From Undaria pinnatifida (taxonomy: Eukaryota; Sar; Phaeophyceae; Laminariales; Alariaceae): 64,000 bases of DNA. The stretch spans positions 6,399,628 through 6,463,627 of the forward strand of contig JABAKD010000013.1 in assembly GCA_012845835.1 (NCBI GenBank). Direction: 5' to 3'. The notes beneath the pieces are model-generated. The model worked only from the letters and a program-made list of their open reading frames with translations. It had not been told where the DNA came from and ran no database searches. This document shows positions 32,194 through 44,500 of the stretch, in pieces (the stretch's first letter is position 1; every line of letters starts with the position of its first letter). The position numbers and the translations under genes are program-made.

Positions 32194-35100
32194 CTGCGCA
32201 GTTTTCCATAGGTCGAAGCGGCATTGGCGGAACGGGGAGGAGGAAGGCAAAGGACGAAGGACAGACCGGCCAGCACGAAACACGTCAGTATCGCCATAAC
32301 CGTGTTTCGACCTCAGAGTGGAAACTTGACGAAACATAAGGGCTTTCCATCTGTCGAAAGCGGCTCGGGATGGAGGGGGCAGGGAGGGTGAACCCCAAAA
32401 AACAATCACGGGGCGACTGACACGGAACACAATCGTCTGCATCGCCAACCACCACACCAAAACAAACCAACAGCTGTAAAACTCCTCCCCAAAAAACACG
32501 CAGGCGTTGACTCACCCGATCGTGCAGCTCCAAATGTTCGAAGTATTTTATCAAGGTGTGGTGCAACCTTTGCAAGGCGGACGCCTCGCGGGAAAGCGGA
32601 ACTCCCGCAAACTGCACCCTGCCGCTGCGCAGGAGATCATCCACCTAAGGTCGGCGCACAACAAAACAACCAAACAGACGAAGCAAGGCGCGGTGATGAA
32701 GCGGAAGCACGGCGACACAGCAGCAGCAGCAGCAGCAGCAGCAGCACTGCGGGTTGTGTATAACTGACGCATGCCACAATTGTCCGGCAAGGGTTCACCG
32801 TACTGTTCCGGGAGGTCCTGACTTGAGGAGCGCCGTACCCAACACCAGGAACTTATCGTGAGATAAATAACGAAAACGCGACCGGGTGAACAATTCAACT
32901 CCATGGCCTGTGCTAGGTACGCAACGAAGAACGTTGCAAAAGCACCAACAACGGTATTCCATTCCTCAGTTGCTGATCAATACAGACCAAATATTTCAGG
33001 AGACACGGTCAGTCAAGGAAAAACGTCCAGCGGTCAAGGGGCGTCACGATATATCCTCAATAAAACCTACCAGGTAGTAGTTTTGCGTCAGTCAAGGCCG
33101 AACCATTGGAAAATTGTCGGCTGTCAAGGGGTCAAAGTGCCGTCTCTTGACGTCTTTGATACAGACATGTCACTCAAGAAACGTATCACAAAAAAAAAAA
33201 ATCCCAAACACGTCAGTTGTGAGAGTTCGATAAATACAGGGCCGATACTCATCTTTGCAAGACGCGTGATGCAGCGGCCGCTCGTTGTTAAAGATGCGTT
33301 GTCCTTTGAATACGCATGACTCCAATGGATGTTGTCAGGGTGCTTTGACTAAAAAGTGCCACCAAATATTGCCACACTTGCCGTAGCGCCCGTCGACTGG
33401 GGACTCAGAGCTCCTCTGGTCGAGTCTCGCTACGCCCTCGTCTTTTCTTCTCTCATTTCCCAAAGGTTATAACACCAACACTACATAAAAAGAGGGCGAA
33501 ATCGAAATCTGCACCATGGGTACGTGCAGATGGCAAAATAATCTCAATCAAGAGGGCGCGCGTCCAAGAAACAACACAAAAACAAACTGCAAAAAAAATA
33601 TCACACAAACAATCAAACAACCGAAAAGTACACAAAACCACAAAGATAAACTTAAGCAAAACCGCCGGCAGAAAGAGCACCACCGTTAACAGCAGTATAC
33701 CTGATACCAGTAAAACTCTTGGGAAAACCCGCCGAAAACGCCAAACCATGGTTTCCCCGCATTCACTTGATTAACGACTGCCGAGGCAAATATCATTAAA
33801 TATCATTACGCGAGGCACAAACAAGTACTCGTAATGATTCTCGAAAAAAAAAAGGAACACGACCCGAAACATGGTGCTGTATGGCTGGGGTTGGTTACAA
33901 TCAATTAATTTTGCAAAAAAGGCACGCAACAAACATACAGCATCTTAGCCCTCAGCACCAGAACCACCGTGCTCCACGATCCCTGCCCAAGAAATGCAGG
34001 TGGGACAGACAATACAGTCCGATACAAGATCAGTAAAATAAAATGGCAAGATTCTTCTTCCCTCACCAGCCGAGATTTCGCTTGAGACGCCTTCCCCGCT
34101 CCCATAAACCCCCCATCCCCTCGGCCTCCTCCCAAGCCGCCGCCGAAGAACCCAGAGCCGAAGCCGGAGTCCCAAGAGTTGACATGGAGATTGTCTCCCG
34201 CGTGCTCGACGGTCATGTTTCGGAAACGCTCGGAGGACATCCTCGGTCCGCTCTCGCCGCCGTCGTCGTCGGCTGTTCGGTTGGAGGAGGCCCTGTATTT
34301 CGGTTGTTGTGTGATGAAGTTTTGTTTTAAAAATTTGATATCATAAGAAGCGCCAAATCGGGCGCCCAAGTGAAGTCATACCAGATAAGGCTATATATGA
34401 GTACCTAGTAGCCAAATCCGTTTATGCTGCTATTAATGGTGCTGTGCTATTCAATATTATTAATAGTCCATTACATTATAGCGTCGTCCTGTTGGAGGAG
34501 GCCCTGCATGTTCATTGTTTTTTCATGACATCTGTCAGCAAAAAGAAGACGCCAAATCGGGCGTCAAAGTAGACATACCCGAGTAACTTGTAATCAAATA
34601 CTACAGTACATCAGTCTTTTGTATGATGATGTCGTCCTGCTGGAGGAGGCCCTGCATGTTCCTTGTTCTTCACAATTTTCTCTAACAACCCCCCCCCCCC
34701 GCGCGCCAATCAGGTGTCGAAGGAAACACACCCGAGTACACTGTAGTCAACTACTACTATTATTAGTTGCTGTACTGAAGTATTAGTATATTGCAATATG
34801 AAGTTGTCCTGCTGGAAGAGGCCCTACGTTTGTTGTTGTTGTCGTCGTTGTCGTCGTAGTGTTGCTGCGAAAAAAAAAAAAAAATGATAGCATGAGAAAC
34901 GTCAAAATCGAACATCAGATTAAACCGTGGGTTGTCCGGCAGGAGGAGGCCCTGCATTTTCGTTGCTTTTATTGCGAAGCATGTTGGTAGTATAAGAATC
35001 ACGTCAAAATCGGGCGTCGAAGTAGGCACATTCCTGGTATGGTATGAACTACGAGAACATTGCAGTCGACCACTAGTGCTGGAGGAGGTCCTGCTTTGCG

Positions 35101-38100
35101 GTGATTTTGTTAGCATAAGAAACGGCAAACCGGGCGTTGAAACAAAGATGCAGTCGTACACGAGTATGCGAGTATCTTGTCAACTACTACTACTACTACT
35201 ACTGCTGCAGTAGTAGCGTATTGTAATACTAAACTGGCCTGCTGCAGGAGGCCCTGCTTCCGTCGTTTTGGTCCTGAAGTTTGCTACTAATAGGATAACA
35301 AACGCCAAAATCGAGCGTCGGAGTGAACAGATACGAGTACCTTTTGGTCAACAACTACTACTACTACAGCTTCTGCTGCTGTATTGGTCTACCGCACCGG
35401 CCCTCTGTTACCAAACTGGCATATTGACATGAGGCTAAAGTTCTTGTTCGAGAAAAATCGTGTCCTACACTAACTTCAGTACAACAGCTGTCCCATTTCT
35501 TATTTCTCCATAGTTAATGGGATAGGGTTCTTGTGGGGTTTTTCTTATGAAAAGGCCGCCAGTGTATCGAAATATTAACCGAAAAAAAAGCTGGACCGTT
35601 CCGCAAGTAATGCAAGGAGGCGGTGTCGAAGTGGGAGGTCTTAAGAGGCCACGGACGTACCAACCGAGCCCTCTCGGGAAAAACAAAAAGAAAAAAACAA
35701 GCAGCTCTGTATTACTGCAAAAAGAGTTCCTACTCTAGTTCCAAGCAAAGCAAACGTGGACGTGAACGCGAACGCGAACGTGAACGTGAACCCGACGGCG
35801 CGTCTGCTGCAATGGTAGCCTTCAGTCCATACTACTATTAACAGCTAAAACAAAAAACACTCGAGTAATTATCCCCTTCATATGCATTGAATAGTAAGTT
35901 GCACCACTACTCGATACAGGACTACGGTACCAACCACCTATTAATGGTAGTTATTATTAATAATTATTCAAAGCAAAGAATGCAAAGTGTCTCCTACCGC
36001 TCCATGCGTAACCCGTCCCTGGGGGGGGGCTTTCGTCGCCTCCCGTCCCTAAACATCGCTCGAAACACCTCCTGGCCGTAAAAACTTTCCTCCGTTTTGC
36101 CCTCCGCCACCCTCATCCCCTCCCCCATCGCCATCTCCCCTCGACCACCCCCTGCCCCCCATGCCGGGGACGCCCCTCGCGACCCATCATCAAACCCGGG
36201 CACACGCCTCAGCAGCCCGTCCAGCTGCCGCCGAAGCTGCCCCAGCAAGGACCCCGAGGGGTCAGGCGAGAGCACCGGTGGGAATCGGAGCTCGGCGCGT
36301 AGCTCCACCAACGGACTAGCGCTCTCTCGGTCTCCTCCTTCTTCTCCTCCGCCCCCCCCCGCCCCTCTTATTCTTTCTCCCTCCCCTCCTTTTTGGCTTC
36401 CTGATTCCTTCAGCCCGCTGTGGAAGCTAACCTCATTCAAGGCGTGCTCTCCACGGAAAGAAGCCCCTCCGCCCCCGTCCCCCCCTCCTCCCTTCCCTCC
36501 CCCCCGTCCCCCCCACCCCCCACCACCCCCACCACCACCGCTATCCGAGATTTCGTCGGGGGCGTCATTCCCTCGGCCGTCATTGTTGGAAGCGGTGGTG
36601 TTGGTGTGGTGGAAGAAGGTGAGCACGTAGGAAGGGTTTACAGATGGGGGTGACGCTGACGAGGCGTTACTGCTGCTGCCATTGCTCAAGCCCGCCGCGG
36701 TGGCTTCCAGAGCTTCCGCCGCGTCTATAAGAGTGTTGAGTTCCTGCAAGAGCCGAGAGTTGGCGTTTGGGAAAAACTTTAATGTTTGATACTGCGTATT
36801 GATTTTTTTTTAAAAGCTATTGTTCGTGTATTGCCGGCGGTGTGGGGGCGGCTGCGGGCGCGGGGGTGCAGGGTGGGGGCGGGGGTGATCGCCCTTGATG
36901 CAGATGAAGGGTTAGTGCTGCGGGTGCTGCTACTGCCATTGGTCAATCACGCCATGGCGGCTTCCGGAGCCTTCCCCCGCCAGGACCTCCCCCCGCCGAG
37001 TCTATGAAGGTGTTGAGGTCCTGAGAGCTGAAAGTGTTGAGGTCCTGAGAGCCTGAGAGAGGCGAGAAGAGTGAATAGTGAATAATTTCATACCACGAGA
37101 AGTAAGACATCAGCACGAAGAGCGCGCAGCACTAGAAATACCGCCATGCCACGCGCGTGTCGTGCATCCTCCCTGCGTCGAGCTTGCGAGACATCTCCTA
37201 CCAGTATTCCTTTAGCGCGGGCTGCCCGGCGCGGCCGGTGCGGTAGCGAAATCTCTTTTTCGACGTAGCCCACATAAAACGAATCGATGCCTGTGTGGTC
37301 TAAAGGGTTGACGTTGATAGTGAATACTGATGTCTAGAAAAAAAAAGAAAAACAAATACTTCATCTGTGATCATCGCCAACATTTATCGACACTTCTGTG
37401 TCCTCGGAACTCCCAAAGGCTTCGTATTAGTATACCAACATGATATGAATACTTTAGTCTTGTTACCACACTTGTTGCCTCCCACGACGTACGGAACCCC
37501 CAATCCCCGGATGCCATTCTCGCATACGATTGTATTCGAAAGTGGAAAAAAAAAATGAAGTTTACACTGGCAGCTGCGATAAGCGCCATTTTTCCTCGAC
37601 ACTTGTCGTCTGAACTATGTACCAAGGGGTCAACAGAAAAAAACCGATAAATACACTTCAGCCGCGAGATTACCATATGCAGTAGTAGCTTTTGTAAATT
37701 CTGTAGTGAAGATGTTAGCAGGAGTAGAGCGAGTCCTTGCCTCCTTGAAGGCTGTACCTTCTTGGTTCAGCTCGCAGACTGAAGACTCGCACGAGCATTT
37801 CTTTCGTAGGCGTGCGCATTCTCAGCTCGCTGTTTCTACGAACATATGGTTTGTTTCGCCACTCCCCCCCCCCCCTGCTGGCGAGCCCGCGTATTTCTCT
37901 TGAATACAGCCGCATTCGCTTCATTTTTTTCCATTTTATTAGTTCCTCCTTCTCCTGCCATATCATACCGAAGTCGTGCCGTCCGTGTGAAGTTTATGGG
38001 TTGAACGGTGCCTCCTATTACGTTATTACCACTGCGCTGCCGTTATCAGCGCGGCAGGGCCAGAGAGTGATTCTCCTGGAATGAAAATAAAAAACTAAAG

Positions 38101-41100
38101 GACGCAAGATAAAAAAAGTTGTCGTATGCATGAAATCGAGTAAAAATCCAAGCCCTCGCGAAAGCGAATTATTGTTTTTACTCACAAGAGTGTTATTGTG
38201 AAAAAAACAGCGAGTGAATTGTTGTCTTGGTTAGTTCAGCACGACAATTGGCAGCACCTATGAAAAAAAAATCCTCAAATGAACTGCAGCGGTGCCACAA
38301 GCAGTGGGCGGGATGGGGCGGTATTTTGTTTCCCTATCCCTCTGTGCTACTTCGTGGAGTAATCGGGCAGGGCCTCATTCGCTTTAATCAACGAGTCTCA
38401 AATATCAATACCTGGAACCAATCTTGGACTCGCGTTTGATTGCAACCAGTATGACCTCAACATCCCTGTACACTCCGAAGCTGTGCCATAAGCGTAAGTT
38501 TTGGGGCAAAAACGAGGCCTCCCGCCACGGCTAGCGGTTTCACACATATACACATTTAATCATTTTATCACTGCAAAAATAATCCCATACTAATTCTTGG
38601 TATTTCATCCATCCTAAAAGGGGGTAAGCCTTCTCGCCTTTTCCTCGATCACCATTGGCATGGCTGGGTTTAATTTCGTATTTTGTTTCTCGCGTATCGA
38701 GCCATACTTTCACGATCTCTTACTTATCAACTTATTGCCCGTTGTCGTCGCGCTCAACGAGAAAGCTATTGCAGACGTTGGACGGTGGGTCAAGGTATCC
38801 CGATGGGGGATGCAGGGCGTCGGTACGGAGAGCACTCCATAACAACAGGTCACGATCTAAATCGTCTGACCTGATCTGTCAGAAAAAATCGGAAAGAGAT
38901 CTCACGATGCAGATGATCTGACTTGATCTGTCCGAGGTGCAAAAAAGCTTTTGCATGAACTCGGTCTAGATACTCTGGTATGATCTTTTTCTCGACGCGT
39001 GCTACGACAGAGGTAGCACTTTTCGTCTCAATTTTTTTCTGAATGACGGGGCTCCTGAACCCAAAATCGTCGGAAAAAAAAGAAATAATGGGCCATTTTT
39101 AGCATGATTCTTGTCGTTTTACCTACCCCCATGGTTATTTTTCATCCGGTCTGCAGTATTAGTTTTCCCCAAATCTGTTTTTTGGGTTAAGAAAAGGTTA
39201 AGAAAGACACGTCTTAACCTCCTAAAGTGAGAACTCTCAGAAAAAAATGCCGGGTACTTCTATCGCAGCACGCGTCTCTCATGCGTGACAAGCTTGCACG
39301 ATACAGATCATATGCCAAGATGGAGGTGCGCCCATCTCTTGCTGAGACACGAGACCTCTATTTTGCTACTGAGGCAGAAACTACTTCTCGAGACAAAAAT
39401 AAAGTGCCACCCGCCGAAAAAAAAACGTGGCCTACTACGGTATGGCACAAAATAGTTTTGCAACAAAACAAGAATAACACTCTTCTGACGTCGGGCCAAG
39501 GAGCCCCGTCACTTAATCAAGAAAATAGCCATAACGTGCTACATCTCTCGTGGCACGCGTCTGAAGCCGATGTAGATCATCTGGTCTGATCTGATCTGTC
39601 GGATGCGCGAAAGCGTGCGTGAACTCGACTCGATCTAGATCATCTGATACGATCAGCTCGATGCGTGAAAGGTTTCCATGAATTCGATGGAGTGTAGTGC
39701 AGCTCGGCGTGACATACGCGCCCCTCCGTTGTTGCAGGTGTGACTCTCAAAGGCAACCATCAATACCATTGTATGCCAGGGGACAGTAGTTTAGGCATGG
39801 CACGAAAAACGGCGGGCTGGGCTATAGATATCCCTGTCTAAAGTGTCGGAGCTCCTAGAGATAATGGGAGACGGCAGCTACGGCCTGTGACGAATGGCGG
39901 TCTAAGCGATACACACCTGCTTTAGTGTGGGAGCTCCTGAAGATGCCAGCAGACGGCAAACTACAGTAGGCCGGTGGCGATTAGGGGTATAGGCTATATC
40001 AAGTACCAGTTGCATTACTTATTGCAGCGAGGCAGCTCCTAAATGTAACCTAAAGATGTCATTGACGGCGCACAAAAACTGCCCTCTCCTGACACCTTGC
40101 CCTAGAGGGGCTGTGTCTAAAGGTGTGGCGTTGGCCACCGTAAAACACGCAAGACAACACACCCCCTGCCCTGAACTTTCAGAGCTGATAACATTCTCAA
40201 AAACCGGAAGAGCACACACAACGAAAGGGAGGGGCGAGGGGCGGGGCGGCTTTGGGAAGTTCTCGCCTCGAGACAATTACATAGACGCGCCGCCCGACGT
40301 TTCTTTGCACCCTCTCTCTCTTCTCCCCGTTGTCGATAGCATCAACTCTGAAATTCGGTCCTGAGGGGTTGTGCTGTATTGCGTGTTGTACGGTAGTCAG
40401 TTTTGGGACAATCGCTCTCTGGCCCTGCCGCGTTGTCGCGGTCAGCGCGGGGGTAACAACCCTGGGTGGGGTCTTCCCGGTGGTTGTGGCACGAGGGCTC
40501 ATTTATCCCCAAAGCTTAAGCTGACACTTACGGCGCGACTTCGGCATGCTAATGATATTCCGGGGTTCTCACGGGTCATGACCGGACACGCGGGTCGGGG
40601 CAGGAGGTTGTCAAAATCTCGACGGGTCGAGCCCGGTTGGGTCAGGAAGCGTTCGAACTCTCACGGGTCGGGTCGCGAGATTTTTAACTAATACGGGTCG
40701 GGTTGGTGGGCCGGGTTGGTGGGCCATCCTGACCCGACCCGGCCCGACACGACCCGCAATAAGGGATTCTTGCCTGCGCGCTACGCAGCATTCCTGCTTC
40801 TTGCCAGTGTCATGGACGTCTTCTAAAGTTGCTATGTCCCTGTGGTACTACCATGGAAGGGGTCTGCCACCGTCGGTTGTTCCCAACTATGCTCTGATGA
40901 GACACGATCGTGTTATTATGAAAAAGGTACGTCAGCCTTAGCATCAGCCTTGGACGCATATTCCAATTACATGATACGATCGGACGATACGATGATATGA
41001 TGCGGTACGATAGGATAGACCAAGAGCCAGCATCGTGTCGCCACCAGTAGGGTGCCTGGTACTCGCCTGACAATGACAGCTGGTGCCATTGCAGCATCGT

Positions 41101-42730
41101 GTGCGAGCCACTGATGATATGCGCGGGTTGCGAAAAACACACTCAGGATAAAATACACGGAACGCGCAGACCAGGTAACATGCAGCACGTACTTGTCAGA
41201 CCAGGTGCACAGAGATCCCCATGAGAGTTGTTGAGTCGGCAGGGTTTCACGACTAACAACTAATCGGTAGGTGCCGTTAGCCAACTAACTGACTTTAGTC
41301 GGCAAGTCGACTGGCGAAGCCAGCTGATGGCCAGCTGACTTTCCGACCTACGTCAGGCTGGCGAAGCGAGCCAACACAGGCCCCACCACCGGCCGACGGG
41401 GCCCCGCTCAAAAACGAAAAACGGCATCCCGTGTCAGGCAATCCTTCCCGCAAGTGTAGAAACCCAACAAGTCAGATAGTCGTCACCTGCGGGAAAGGAC
41501 TAACTATTAGTTGGTGAGTGATGACTCAAGTTGTGCCGACTGACAGCTCTACCCCCATATGATACCGTGATAATCATACATACTTGCAGTAGTACCAGGT
41601 ACGGACCTGATGCAGACAGCTTATCATTCGACATGCCTCGTATAGACTGAGTCTTACTTACTGCTGTAGGTATGCAGCTGCGCAGCCGCGCTGAATCCTG
41701 AGTCTCACTGTTATGATACACATGTGCTGAACATGCAGCAGTGACTGGATCATGATGCATGTCCCATTCCGATTCTACAACTGTCTAATTTTAAGTAGTT
41801 CAACGTGGGTGTGCTTGTAAACGCAAAACCACCGCGCTGAAACGTACCACAGGTCCTGCTACCAAGGGCCTATAAAAACCACGGTACGCTGCTGTGCGGC
41901 AGGCAGCTCTGGCCAGTTGTGAGGCCGACAACGAGCCGCGTGATAAGTCGGCCGCACGTGTTCTCGTACGACACATTCCTCGTTAAGGGCACACTTGGTA
42001 CAGCAGCACCGGATAGTCTACTACTACACGCTGTCGGTGACCCCGCTTGGTGTCAAGGGTAGCCCACATACAGCACGAAGTACAGCAGTAGTGGTCTCTC
42101 TATGGTGCCGGTTGAGTAGTGCCGGTTGCCCGCTATAGTGCTCGTAAAATCGCTTGACGCGTTCAGGCACAACGAGTACCACAGGGATATAAAGCAGTGG
42201 TAGTGTGGCAGCATGCGGAGTAGTGCCGGTTTCCGATATAGTGCCGGTATTTCGGCTGGGACACACCGGCTTTTGCTATGCGAGGGACCAACTGCAGTAC
42301 AAAACTATGAACGGATATTTAAGGACCAAGTTTTTTTCATATTATAAACAAACACATTCATTATATTTACGTCCAAATTTCCACCTTTTACGTAAAGGAC
42401 CCGAGCGATGACAAATATATGAGCGATCTCTCTCAGCAAGCAGATACGCGCACACATCGTCTTCACCTGTAGAGACTTGGAGTTGGTCTTGGCGACGTCG
42501 GGAGGGTACTGTGCGAAGAGATCCGGGTGCACCAGCTTGATCAGGGGCACCATCCGCTTCCTAACTCCCACCCCTCCATCAGCTGCCTGCTGGCTTCTCC
42601 GATGAGTTGACAGCTGCGCCAGCAAAGCACCTGCAACACTGCTATTGTTGTCGCTGGTGCTCCGTCTGTTACCCCATGACCGGCTGCACCGAGCGTTCGC
42701 CGAGAGAAGCACTCGCAGGGGGCCCGCCAT
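32038..42730 (-). CDS. DUF4460/TCAIM-like probable mitochondrial protein, five exons
   Basis: Exons on the minus strand: 42730-42467, 36743-35998, 34292-34067, 32644-32516 and 32193-32038 (TGA). Phases agree at every junction (0, 2, 0, 0). The predicted protein is about 506 aa. The N-terminus is rich in Arg and Ser with no early acidic residue (MAGPLRVLLSANARCSRSWG), like a mitochondrial presequence. Residues about 60-105 read VPLIKLVHPDLFAQYPPDVA, then NSKSLQ joined across intron 1 to ELNTLIDAAEAL. This HPD-containing J-like segment is the DUF4460 signature of TCAIM-type mitochondrial proteins. A Gly/Ser/Asn-rich middle follows. The end is more ordered (FAGVPLSREASALQRLHHTL, then YEVQVTSSGPVMAVPEKFTE) and fits the partner DUF4461 region only weakly. 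The total length is close to animal TCAIM (about 500 aa). The molecular function of the family is unclear. Confidence 0.72.
32516..32644 (-). CDS. DUF4460 gene, exon 4
   Basis: Acceptor GCCGACCTTAG, donor CGG|GTGAGT, 43 codons in phase 0. It reads VDDLLRSGRVQFAGVPLSRE, then LQRLHHTLIKYFEHLELHDR. Confidence 0.8.
32719..32750. repeat. (CAG)n microsatellite, about ten units
   Basis: An uninterrupted CAG run in intron 3 of the DUF4460 gene, close to the exon 4 acceptor. Confidence 0.9.
33905..33982 (-). pseudogene. Duplicated start of DUF4460 exon 5 (possible alternative last exon)
   Basis: The minus strand shows acceptor GGGCAG and then GSWSTVVLVLRAK, against GLWSTVVLVLRAK in the real exon. 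Similarity then stops and the frame ends after MLYVCCVPFLQN. The phase (0) fits exon 3 directly, so splicing here would skip exons 4 and 5 and give a short isoform. Confidence 0.7.
34067..34292 (-). CDS. DUF4460 gene, exon 3
   Basis: Acceptor AAATACAG, phase 2, donor CTG|GTGAGG, phase 0. It reads ASSNRTADDDGGESGPRMSS, then NMTVEHAGDNLHVNSWDSG, a Gly-rich stretch and KASQAKSRL. Its acceptor is the first of a tandem series of near-identical sites. Confidence 0.7.
34260..35260 (-). repeat. Tandem array carrying repeated exon 3 acceptor
   Basis: The plus-strand word GGAGGAGGCCCTGC or a close variant occurs near 34283, 34494, 34642, 34813, 34942, 35081 and 35245. Between copies are AAGAAACGCCAAAATCGGGC, CGTCGAAGTAGACAC-like words, GAGTACCTTGTAGTCAAC and CTACTACTA runs. 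On the sense (minus) strand the word is (TG)CAG|GGCCTCCTCC, the same acceptor and first codons as exon 3. Confidence 0.85.
35998..36743 (-). CDS. DUF4460 gene, exon 2
   Basis: Acceptor GGCTCTTGCAG, phase 0, donor GAGCG|GTAGGA, phase 2. It starts ELNTLIDAAEALEATAAGLS, completing the DUF4460 helix. It runs through NPSYVLTFFHHTNTTASNN, a long Gly tract, then VELRAELRFPPVLSPDPSG, GQLRRQLDGLLRRVPGFD and EVFRAMFRDGRRRKPP. The G-rich coding tract produces long C runs on the plus strand. Confidence 0.75.
38993..39210 (+). repeat. Repeat family R4, copy
   Basis: GTGCTACGACAGAGGTAGCA, TTCTGAATGACGGGGCTCC, ACCCAAAATCGTCGG, TTTTTCATCCGGTCTGC and TCTGTTTTTTGGG are shared in order with 30236-30460. Confidence 0.7.
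39845..40060. repeat. Diverged tandem repeat around GGGAGCTCCT
   Basis: GGAGCTCCTAGAGATAATGG, GGAGCTCCTGAAGATGCCAG and GGCAGCTCCTAAATG occur about 80-100 bp apart, each followed by AGACGGCA-like sequence in the first two. They lie in intron 1 of the DUF4460 gene. Confidence 0.55.
40060..40470. mobile_element. Inverted-repeat element, about 400 bp
   Basis: The minus strand of about 40070-40190 (CTCTGAAAGTTCAGGGC, then GTCTTGCGTGTTTTACGG) matches the plus strand from 40347 (CTCTGAAATTCGGTCCTGAG, then ATTGCGTGTTGTACGG). The word CTCTGGCCCTGCCGCG at its right edge recurs inverted near 38060. It is MITE-like with no coding. Confidence 0.55.
40560..40765. repeat. GGGTCGGG-rich tract with hairpin
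   Basis: Repeated ACGGGTCGGG words, then GGGCCGGGTTGGTGGGCC facing CCTGACCCGACCCGGCCC. The two halves can pair into a long GC hairpin. Confidence 0.6.
42467..42730 (-). CDS. DUF4460 gene, exon 1
   Basis: ATG at 42730 (context CCATGG reversed), 88 codons to donor CAG|GTGAAG, phase 0. It has an N-terminal basic, Ser-rich presequence-like stretch. Then VGVRKRMVPLIKLVHPDLFA and KTNSKSLQ form the first half of the DUF4460 domain. Confidence 0.8.
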
Positions 42731-43544
42731 GGTGACGATGCCCTGCTTGTTGGTGTCTTATGTGCTGTGGTGTCTTGTGATATATTGCGGCGTCTTGCTT
42801 GCTGCGTTGCCTTGCTTTGCTGTGTGTCGCCCCGTGTCGCCTTGCTTTTTGCAATCGCTTTGTGCCTTCTTTGTTTCAAAATACTGGAACCATACCAAGG
42901 CCAAACACCATTCCCCAAACTCAATAAAATCGTATCATTTCTAGACAAGCAGTCGTAGAGGCGGCTTTTGATTGGCTGACAGGACTGCTTCGTTTGATCG
43001 GTCGACATATCGAAATCATGGACACTAATCAGAACACAAGTTGACAGTCCGGCAACAACCCGGCCGTTTCATTGGCCAAGGGTAGTGGTGCACGGACAGT
43101 CCCGTGGACTTCAACCACGGTTCAAGGTTCAAGCTTCTTCCACGTTCAACAGAGCCTCGTGTACGCCGGTGGGCTATGTATGGGCGATGACGGTAAGAAG
43201 AAGGACTTCGAAACGTCACGGACCACAACCCATATTCAACGCATCAAGCTCCTTCAACGCCCTATGTATACATGTGATGTACGGCGGGCCGTATAACGCT
43301 GATTTTCTCGGCGACGGGGAGAGTGCAGACGCCGAGCGACGCGTCGGTGGAAAAGATCGACGAAGAGATCTTCCAAAAGCCGCCATTTTCGTTGTGTACA
43401 CTCCCCCCCCCTGGTTTCGAGAAAGTCGGCTCTGAAATTCATGCCGTTGGGCGCGTTATCTTGCGTGTTCTACAGCTGTGTGTAGTAGGCGACAACGTAG
43501 ATCGACAATTCGAAAGCGTTCAGCTCGTCTATAATAGCTCACGG

Positions 43545-43625
43545 AGTATCACGCAGCTTGCAGAGATGAGTATCAACCCTCAAATTAATCGAACTCACAG
43601 CTGACGTATTTGAAACATTTTATTT
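43545..43625 (-). repeat. Repeat family R3, short copy
   Basis: CACGCAGCTTGCAGAGATGA, then GAACTCACAGCTGACGT. It is closest to the two copies near 59.4 and 59.7 kb. Confidence 0.6.
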
Positions 43626-44284
43626 TGTTACACGCGAAGCTCATACGACGAAGAAGCTTGCGGCTCGCGTGCCATAGTAGAGCGTACAACCGTCTGATCC
43701 GTAGCTCTCGTTTTATATAGGTCAGGAACATCAAGGAGCTTAAATTACGCGTGTACACAACTTGGTGAGTGTGCAGCCGTCGCGCAATGAGTGAATGCCT
43801 AACGGCGCCAAACCACGGATAGGCCAGAAAAGAACTTGATTATGGTTCGTGGCCGAAGAACGAATATTATTGATGCCACTCTCACTGGCCCACTGGGCGT
43901 CAAGCGTCGCAACGCAATCCGGCTGTAGAGTAGTAAGTGAGTACTCTTGTGAACCGAAACTTAACACGAATACAGCGGCACACACAGTGTACGTATATAT
44001 CGAGGCATACCGAGGACTGCCTGTACTGCGATTTGGAAGTCGACGATCAAAAAGCATGCCTCTGCTGTTGTTTGTGTGGATCGAAACATGCATTTTTCAT
44101 ACTGGTACACGATCAACAGCGCCTTGCTACGTACAGCACATGAGGGCTGCCTGGGTGCTGGCCCTCATATATACTTCGTACATAATAAAGAGGTTTGCAA
44201 TCCCCTACCCTTGAGGCTAAAATTTGAGGTCCAAACCCAAGTGTATACCGCACATCATACACTCGGTCAGTATGCATACAGCGC

Positions 44285-44500
44285 ATACGAACATGTAAAA
44301 ACAAAATGTATAGTCTAGACTATAGACTGTATATATAGACTAAATTTTTTTGAAACGAAAGAATAGGACCCCTCCCATCAAGAAAAAACTCACCCACGTC
44401 ATTGTGTATTTCAAGTACCAACAACGAAGCTTGCAAATGTGAGTATTGATCCGGAATTCGTCGATCTCATGGCTGACGTCCTTGGAATATTATTATAAAA
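44285..44500 (-). repeat. Repeat family R3, extended copy
   Basis: It includes the GAATAGGACCCCTCCCATCA segment and AGCTTGCAAATGTGAGTATTG, then GTCGATCTCATGGCTGACGT. It is the inverse of the copy at 1199-1345. Confidence 0.7.

Noticed and set aside
36097-36653. Pro/Ser-rich plus-strand frames
   Set aside because: They are antisense shadows of DUF4460 exon 2, which has matching splice sites, phases and a domain join on the minus strand.
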